The notes under the pieces were generated by a model, which saw nothing but the letters and a program-made list of their open reading frames with translations, did no database searches and was not told the DNA's origin. From Branchiostoma lanceolatum (Eukaryota; Chordata; Leptocardii; Amphioxiformes; Branchiostomatidae), in contig NC_089723.1 of assembly GCF_035083965.1 (NCBI RefSeq), forward strand, positions 3,685,001 through 3,749,000: 64,000 nucleotides of DNA. The letters are read 5' to 3'. This document shows positions 59,127-64,000 of the stretch, one piece after another. Made by a program: the position numbers and the translations under genes. Position 1 is the first letter of the stretch. Each line of letters opens with the position of its first letter.

Positions 59127-59470
59127 TGTGGCGTTTGGCCCCAGAACCAAGAGGCACCGGGTTCGAATCCTGGGTTCCCTGATTTGTCGCGTTGATGTTG
59201 TGCCCTTAGGAAAGGTACTTAAGACGACTTTCCTCACTTCACTTAGGTGAAATTGAGTACCTAGCTTCGGTTAGGGACGTCCCTCGGATAGGACGTTAAA
59301 TGGAGGTCCCGTGTTTGAGGAGAGCCACACCTCGAGCACGTACATTGTAAAAGAACCCAAGAACTTATCTAAATGAGCAGGGGTCCCGGTGTGAGTGGAT
59401 CCTATAAATCTGTCCGAATATGCAGCTTGTACTCTTCAGTGGGAGTGAGATATAGTAAGTCTTTAAGGAA
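59127..59470 (+). mobile_element. tRNA-derived SINE
   Basis: Box B GGTTCGAATCC at about 59160-59170. The body has CAAGACGACTTTCC-like and GAGTACCTAGCTTCGGTTAG stretches, and the tail has GTGTTTGAGGAGAGCCACAC. The body is shared with 2908-3206 and the tail with 25195-25295. Confidence 0.75.
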
Positions 59471-59573
59471 ATTTGCAAGCCAACTTGGATTCTATTTTGA
59501 ATGTTAATCACTCAGATGTACAAAATTCTATGTCCTTTGCTAGCGACTGACCCCCCAAAAGGCCAGGGTCGGT

Positions 59574-59812
59574 AGCCTCGATTTGTAGGCCTCCCAGGCG
59601 GCGCCGGCGATCATTTTTTTTGGGAGCGCAGATTCGCGTTTTTAACTTATCGGGATCCGGACCAGGGTCTTTTGCTGGGGAACCCGTATTGCTGGAGAAC
59701 CCTCGAATACCGCCGCTGGCAAAAGACCTTGGCCCAGATAAGTTTAAAAACGTGAATCAGGGCTCCGAAAAAAATATCCCCGGCGCCGTCTCGGAGGCCT
59801 GCAAAGGAGGCT
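59574..59812. mobile_element. MITE6 copy
   Basis: About 100-base inverted arms: GGCCTCCCAGGCGGCGCCGG on the left, GGCGCCGTCTCGGAGGCCTG on the right, and CAGGGTCTTTTGCTGG paired with GGCAAAAGACCTTGG inside. Confidence 0.8.
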
Positions 59813-60059
59813 AAACCCCCCTCTCACTGGACCCGCGGCACGCTGGCGGCGTCGCTGCGGCTGATCGAATTGACAAAGCACTCAACGAGTTTCATCTGCG
59901 AAAAAATAACCTTTTTAAGTTTTGTGTGTTTTGTTGTCTTTTTGGTCATACTTGTACGATTTGAATGATATCCCCATTATAAAGTTAAGAGTAACACAAA
60001 TCCAGTTTAGAACGCAGCGACGCCGCCAGCGTGCCGCGGGTCCAGTGAGAGGGGGGCTT
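59813..60059. mobile_element. MITE2 copy C, abutting MITE6
   Basis: CCCCCCTCTCACTGGACCCG left end and CGGGTCCAGTGAGAGGGGGG right end, with the family core TTTTGTGTGTTTTGTTGTC. It begins directly at the right end of MITE6. Confidence 0.85.
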
Positions 60060-60391
60060 GAGGGCAGCCTTTTGCTAGGGTAACCAGAAACATAACATTT
60101 TCTCCTAGGCCCCACAGGATTAGGATAACAAAAAAGATGAATTGGTTAATGGCGCGGTTAAACCAGCTGATGAGACGATTGCGTTTTGCTCGTTGTCGCT
60201 CAGAATTAGGTCACCTCTTCCCCAAGTGGCAGAAAGACCTGAGAGCGCTGGCCTTTCGAAGAACATATTCCTGGTCGTCAGTTTGGCTTCGTAGCTATCC
60301 TGTAACAGTATATGTCGCCTTATTTGTGTTTGTGTTTGTATCTGAAACGGTTCTTGTAACGCGTAGCAGGAAAACTGCCGCATGGGTAACA

Positions 60392-60775
60392 CATCGGCTT
60401 TGTACTTGAAGTTGGTGAGTATAGGCGTTGTAACTTTAATACTGTGAAGGGTATTCATTTTTCCAGCCATTGGATAGTGTGTGGCCTTGCGATACGCGTG
60501 GAGGCTTCATCTAACGTCCTCTAAGGTGTGACTACTCCAACACGGGACCGACAACCAAGCATCTACACCGAAAGGACCAACCGCAATCGGCTTTGTACTT
60601 GAAGTTGGTGAGTACAGGCGTTGTATTTTACTGTGCAAGGTATTCATTTTTCCAGCCATTGAATAGTGTGCGGTCTTTCGATACGCGTGAAGGCTTCATC
60701 TAACGTGCTCTAAGGTGTTCTCCAACACGGGACCGTCAACCAAGCATCTACACCGAAAGGACCATCCGCAATCCC
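60392..60775. repeat. Two tandem copies of a unit of about 190 bp
   Basis: TTTGTACTTGAAGTTGGTGA starts copies at about 60399 and 60590. Both run through TATTCATTTTTCCAGCCATT, CTTCATCTAACGT and CATCTACACCGAAAGGACCA. A reversed box B (GGATTCGAACCC) follows at about 60822, perhaps part of a SINE. Confidence 0.85.
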
Positions 60776-61334
60776 TACTAGTAGGCTTCAAACCAAGTGC
60801 AGAACGCTGACGTCTCGACTGGGATTCGAACCCTCGCCCTTGCGGTCTAGCAGTGACGTCACCCTGTTAACCCCCAAATCCCGTGGCAGATCATTCTTAC
60901 TTTCTTTCTGAGTTTTAGCCAGCGTAGTCAGCCTGGTAGAGACCAAGCACCACTCACCTGGTAATATTGTTGTTGTTGTTCCTGTTTAACGTCTATTATA
61001 TCGCTAGACGTGGTCTCTTGCTTGGTGCCGCCAGTGGGTCTCACTTTGGTTCAGTTACGAGTCAATTGTCTCTCAAGGTATTTATCTCTAGGTGACTTGT
61101 GCTTGCGTGTTACTAGAAGTGTTTGTAGGAGAGTGCATCGAGTCTGTGCGTACTCTCGATGAGAAGGCTAAGTACATCTGCTTGTTGATTTTTACAGGAA
61201 GGTCTTCTCTCATCCCGGCTAGAGTGACGATGTCCGTGTCTCTGCATTCCTCTGCAATGTTGTATGTCTCGTTTCAGCTTCTTGTAGCGCTAGCATGTGT
61301 TGTCTTTCCTTTTCGTACAGAGGGCAGTAATTAC

Positions 61335-61610
61335 TTACTTTGGCCCTTCGCCCCTGCCAGGGCATAGGCCACCGATGATGCTTCTCCACTGGACTCGTCG
61401 CTGGGCCTTCTTTCTCAGGTCCTGCCAGCTATTGCTGATACTCTTCATCTCCTCCTCCGTGTCTCTCCTCCAGCTGTTTCTAGGCCTTCCCCTCTTCCCT
61501 TTGCCCTGTGGGTTCCATATCAGGAGCTGCTGGGTGACACTGGAGCTCGGTTTCCTAAGGGCGTGGCCAATCCATGACCATTTCCTCTTGAGAGCAGTGG
61601 GAGTTGCTAA
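61335..61610 (-). mobile_element. Non-LTR retrotransposon remnant, C-terminal end of the polyprotein
   Basis: The minus strand encodes KWSWIGHALRKP, WNPQGKGKRGRPRNSWRRD and WQDLRKKAQRRVQWRSIIGG, typical of the tail of LINE-encoded reverse transcriptases. Only the end of the element remains. It stops about 65 bases upstream of the AMT gene D ATG, in opposite orientation. Confidence 0.8.
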
Positions 61611-61674
61611 TGAACCTTTTATTGACTTCCAGAGCACCGCAGTTTGGGCAATACTCTGGTAAGAGTTGTGGACC

Positions 61675-63534
61675 ATGTCGTCGGCGGTGAACGTGTCCAA
61701 CGCGACCAACGTGACGGCCTCGGCAGCGGCCGCGGGGGCTTCGGCAGCCGACGAGAACCTGTACTCGGACGACGCCACCTGGATCTTAACCAGCGCCTTC
61801 ATCATCTTCACCATGCAGTCAGGTAAGGAGGATATAATAATTCTTTTATCCCTCTTCCATCCATATTCATTCATCTGTAGACTGTTTATTAATCACGTTT
61901 CCGAAGAAGATAATGTTTTCGGTAGTATAACTTTGTATAATGTGTATGTGTGTGCGTGTATGAATGAACAGCATTACTACAGAAAGCCTGGATGGATTGT
62001 ATTGTTATTTGGTATGTGATCGATGTGAGTCTTGATGTGACTGCGAAATTAATAGTTTTTGCATGGGCCCCCTAGCGGCTTGTTACGGTACTGCAGTGGA
62101 ACTATTATCTAGTTTTGAGATCTCGTGGAATAGTACCATTAGTAACGCTGTGATTGTATATCTGCCTTTGTAACGATTCATACTTATTAGTAGTACATGT
62201 ATTTGTATATGTTTATTTCTGCTTTAAATATATATTGTTGCAATGTCCTATTGGAGGCAAATAGCAATAAAGCACCACCCCCACCCCCCCGATTGCTTAC
62301 TAGTATGTTGTCTTTCACTGAGAAAATTGCAATAGAGAATGTTTTGGTAGAAAGGTAGGAGACCGTGCGTTTGGCATGCAGAAATGCATATTTCTCTGAC
62401 TTTCTTCAACCTTGAAATCGAATAAGAGCATTCGGTCTTGGCCACTTTTCAAGGGTTGTATCATATCCAGTTGCTCGAGTAACTGCTATTTGGCGTATCT
62501 TATTACCTGGATGTCTAACCTTCATCGACGTTTCAGGGGTATAGTTAACATAGCATAGAATACTTTCAGGGTTCGGGTTGCTGGAAAGCGGAACTGTCTC
62601 CCCTAAGAACGAAGTGAACATCATGGTAAAGAACGCTTCCGACGTACTGTACGGAGGACTGGCCTACTGGATGTTCGGGTAGGTCTGAAATATTTTACTT
62701 CTCATTTTTTCTTCATGTAGTCCCTACCAGACTAACCACGCCGGCTATAGGGATAATATTTGCCAGGGGAGTTTGGCAATCGAAGGGTTTCATTCGCAGG
62801 CGCAGGCATATTGGACCCTCTCTCCGTAGCCGACTCCCTTAGCATACTATTCACTCTATTTGGCCAATTTCTACTATTTTTCCAGCGTCCCGCGGGGCCG
62901 GGTAGAGGCTATTCCTCATGTATGTGCGCTAGAGGAGTGCAAGGGAACAGAGAGTAGAATTTAAAATTGTCCCGCTGCCACTATAGCATGACTGACACTT
63001 GCATCAGAGGTTTTTATCCAAGCAGTTCAATTTTGATGAGTTGAAATTTGAACCAGTGCATTGTCCGTAGCCCGTAGCTGAGACCAGACATCGTGTTGAA
63101 ATAGGCTAGAGGCATTGAAGGTGCCAGATTAACAAACAAACACACAAGCAAACAAACAAACAAACAAACTAGCAAACAAACAGATGTAGATGATACTTAT
63201 TCTTACCTATTCATCCTAAATCCCTTCTGATCGCCAAAACAAATGTCAAGATCGCGGAAAATCTGTATCTGTATCTATAAAGCTGGCATAACCGCCCTTC
63301 GGCGCAACACACAGCTTTTTATGCACGCGGTTGGGCATTGTACTATGATAACTTCGTAACCTGTTTCTTTCCCCGCCAGATACGCGTTCAGTTTCGGGGA
63401 GAGCCCCTGGAGTAACGCGTTCTGTGGGCTGGGGCAGTTCTTCGTGGACGCCGAGGAGGCCAAGATGGGCTGGGTCTTCTCCAAGTTCTTCTTCCAGATG
63501 TCCTTCGCGACCACGGCCACGACAATCGTCTCAG
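61675..63534 (+). CDS. AMT-family ammonium transporter D, 5' part (runs off the window)
   Basis: Three exons lie in the window: 61675-61822, 62570-62678, 63380-63534 (412 coding bases, 137 codons plus one base). The start ATG at 61675 gives MSSAVNVSNATNVT, a tail with three overlapping N-glycosylation sequons. Then come the family signatures [41 protein letters not shown] and QMSFATTATTIVSG. The next expected block (AMAER) lies beyond 64000, so no pore histidine is seen. Its intron after MQSG matches gene C. It has one extra intron (YWMFG|YAFSF) that neither A nor C has. It is head to head with gene C, 4.8 kb apart. Confidence 0.9.
62455..62540 (-). mobile_element. Fold-back family fragment in AMT gene D intron 1
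   Basis: TATCCAGTTGCTCGAGTAAC ... TTACCTGGATGTCTAACC then CATCGACGTTTCAG, the same block as near 42840-42905 and 56963-57210. Here it is uninterrupted and about 30 bases upstream of the exon 62570 acceptor. Confidence 0.75.
62718..62911. mobile_element. MITE3 copy
   Basis: TAGTCCCTACCAGACTAACC at the left, GGGCCGGGTAGAGGCTA at the right, and TATTTGGCCAATTTCTACTA inside. In AMT gene D intron 2. An AAAC microsatellite follows at 63135-63185. Confidence 0.75.
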
Positions 63535-64000
63535 GTACTACTGGGGAGACTTAAGGGTTAGCGCCTGCGCCTAGACCCCACGATGAGAGACCAATTAAAA
63601 CAAGAGCTTTTAAAAAAAGCTGGCGTTTCGGCTACGTTTATAAGGCCACAGCAAGTAATTTTTATGGATGACATCAGCGCGCTCATTAATTTTCGCCTGA
63701 TTTCGAAATAAAAAACAAGAAATTTCATTGCCCTCCGACGGTGGTCAACATGCCAAAAATTGGCAAATATGTCGTAGACGTTGACAGTCTAAGGTGTTTC
63801 ATTGCATATGAATACCCAGTGTAGTTCCTGCCCATGATGGTATAATACCAAGCTGTTTTCTGCATTTGTTCTAGCAAGGACATTATATGAATAATTGGGG
63901 GGGGGGGGGATCTAGTTAATTGAGCTGTATACACAAGGTGTTTCATCGCATATGAATTTCGACCAGTGTAGTTGCTTCAAATGATGGTACAACAAGCTCT
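63535..64000. repeat. Start of AMT gene D intron 3, with two diverged direct repeats
   Basis: The phrase AAGGTGTTTCAT(T/C)GCATATGAAT ... CCAGTGTAGTT ... ATGATGGTA occurs at 63791-63842 and 63937-63990. GGATGACATCAGCGCGC (63666) resembles 49987. No coding exon seen. Confidence 0.6.

Noticed and set aside
59150-59180. tRNA gene
   Set aside because: Box B is good but no cloverleaf or acceptor stem can be drawn; it is a SINE head.
60168-60200. Hammerhead core starting at CTGATGA
   Set aside because: No matching GAAA with a stem II follows at the right distance.
1-64000. CRISPR array, prophage or operon
   Set aside because: Spliced animal genes, SINEs and MITEs show eukaryotic DNA; the tandem repeats have no spacer structure.

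Overview
The window looks like nuclear DNA of an invertebrate animal, most likely an amphioxus (Branchiostoma). It has spliced genes with GT-AG introns, a complete sacsin gene, plant/invertebrate-type AMT ammonium transporters (a family absent from vertebrates), short-chain collagen C4-like genes, and a dense mix of MITEs, tRNA-derived SINEs, LINE scraps and micro/minisatellites. The species call is inference; the gene calls rest on reading frames, splice sites and phases that close exactly.

Layout. (1) 0.9-1.08 kb: TATA-less promoter (two CRE palindromes, CCAAT box) and a noncoding first exon. (2) 4.8-22.9 kb, plus strand: sacsin, six coding exons, 4,480 residues; the last exon is 11.6 kb and carries most of the protein, ending in a J domain and a HEPN domain. 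(3) 25.3-33.0 kb, minus: AMT gene A, nine coding exons, 570 residues, convergent with sacsin. (4) 34.7-46.2 kb: four intronless short-chain collagen genes arranged two plus, two minus; three are intact and one is a pseudogene. (5) 46.7-56.9 kb, minus: AMT gene C, twelve coding exons, 576 residues. (6) 61.7 kb to the window edge, plus: the 5' part of AMT gene D, head to head with gene C.

Sacsin is a cytosolic chaperone-like protein with three HSP90-like ATPase repeats. The AMT proteins would move ammonium across membranes. The collagen-like proteins would be secreted. Nothing in the sequence ties these functions into one pathway; the AMT and collagen sets look like local gene-family expansions.

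The most unusual signal is structural. Several exon boundaries in AMT genes A and C, and the stop-codon end of sacsin, are copied in tandem into the adjacent noncoding DNA (exon-boundary echoes), usually beside a microsatellite. In addition, four AMT splice donors lie within 0-5 bp of a transposable-element end, and one intron of gene C looks like a whole SINE. Some fold-back elements carry hammerhead-ribozyme-like cores.
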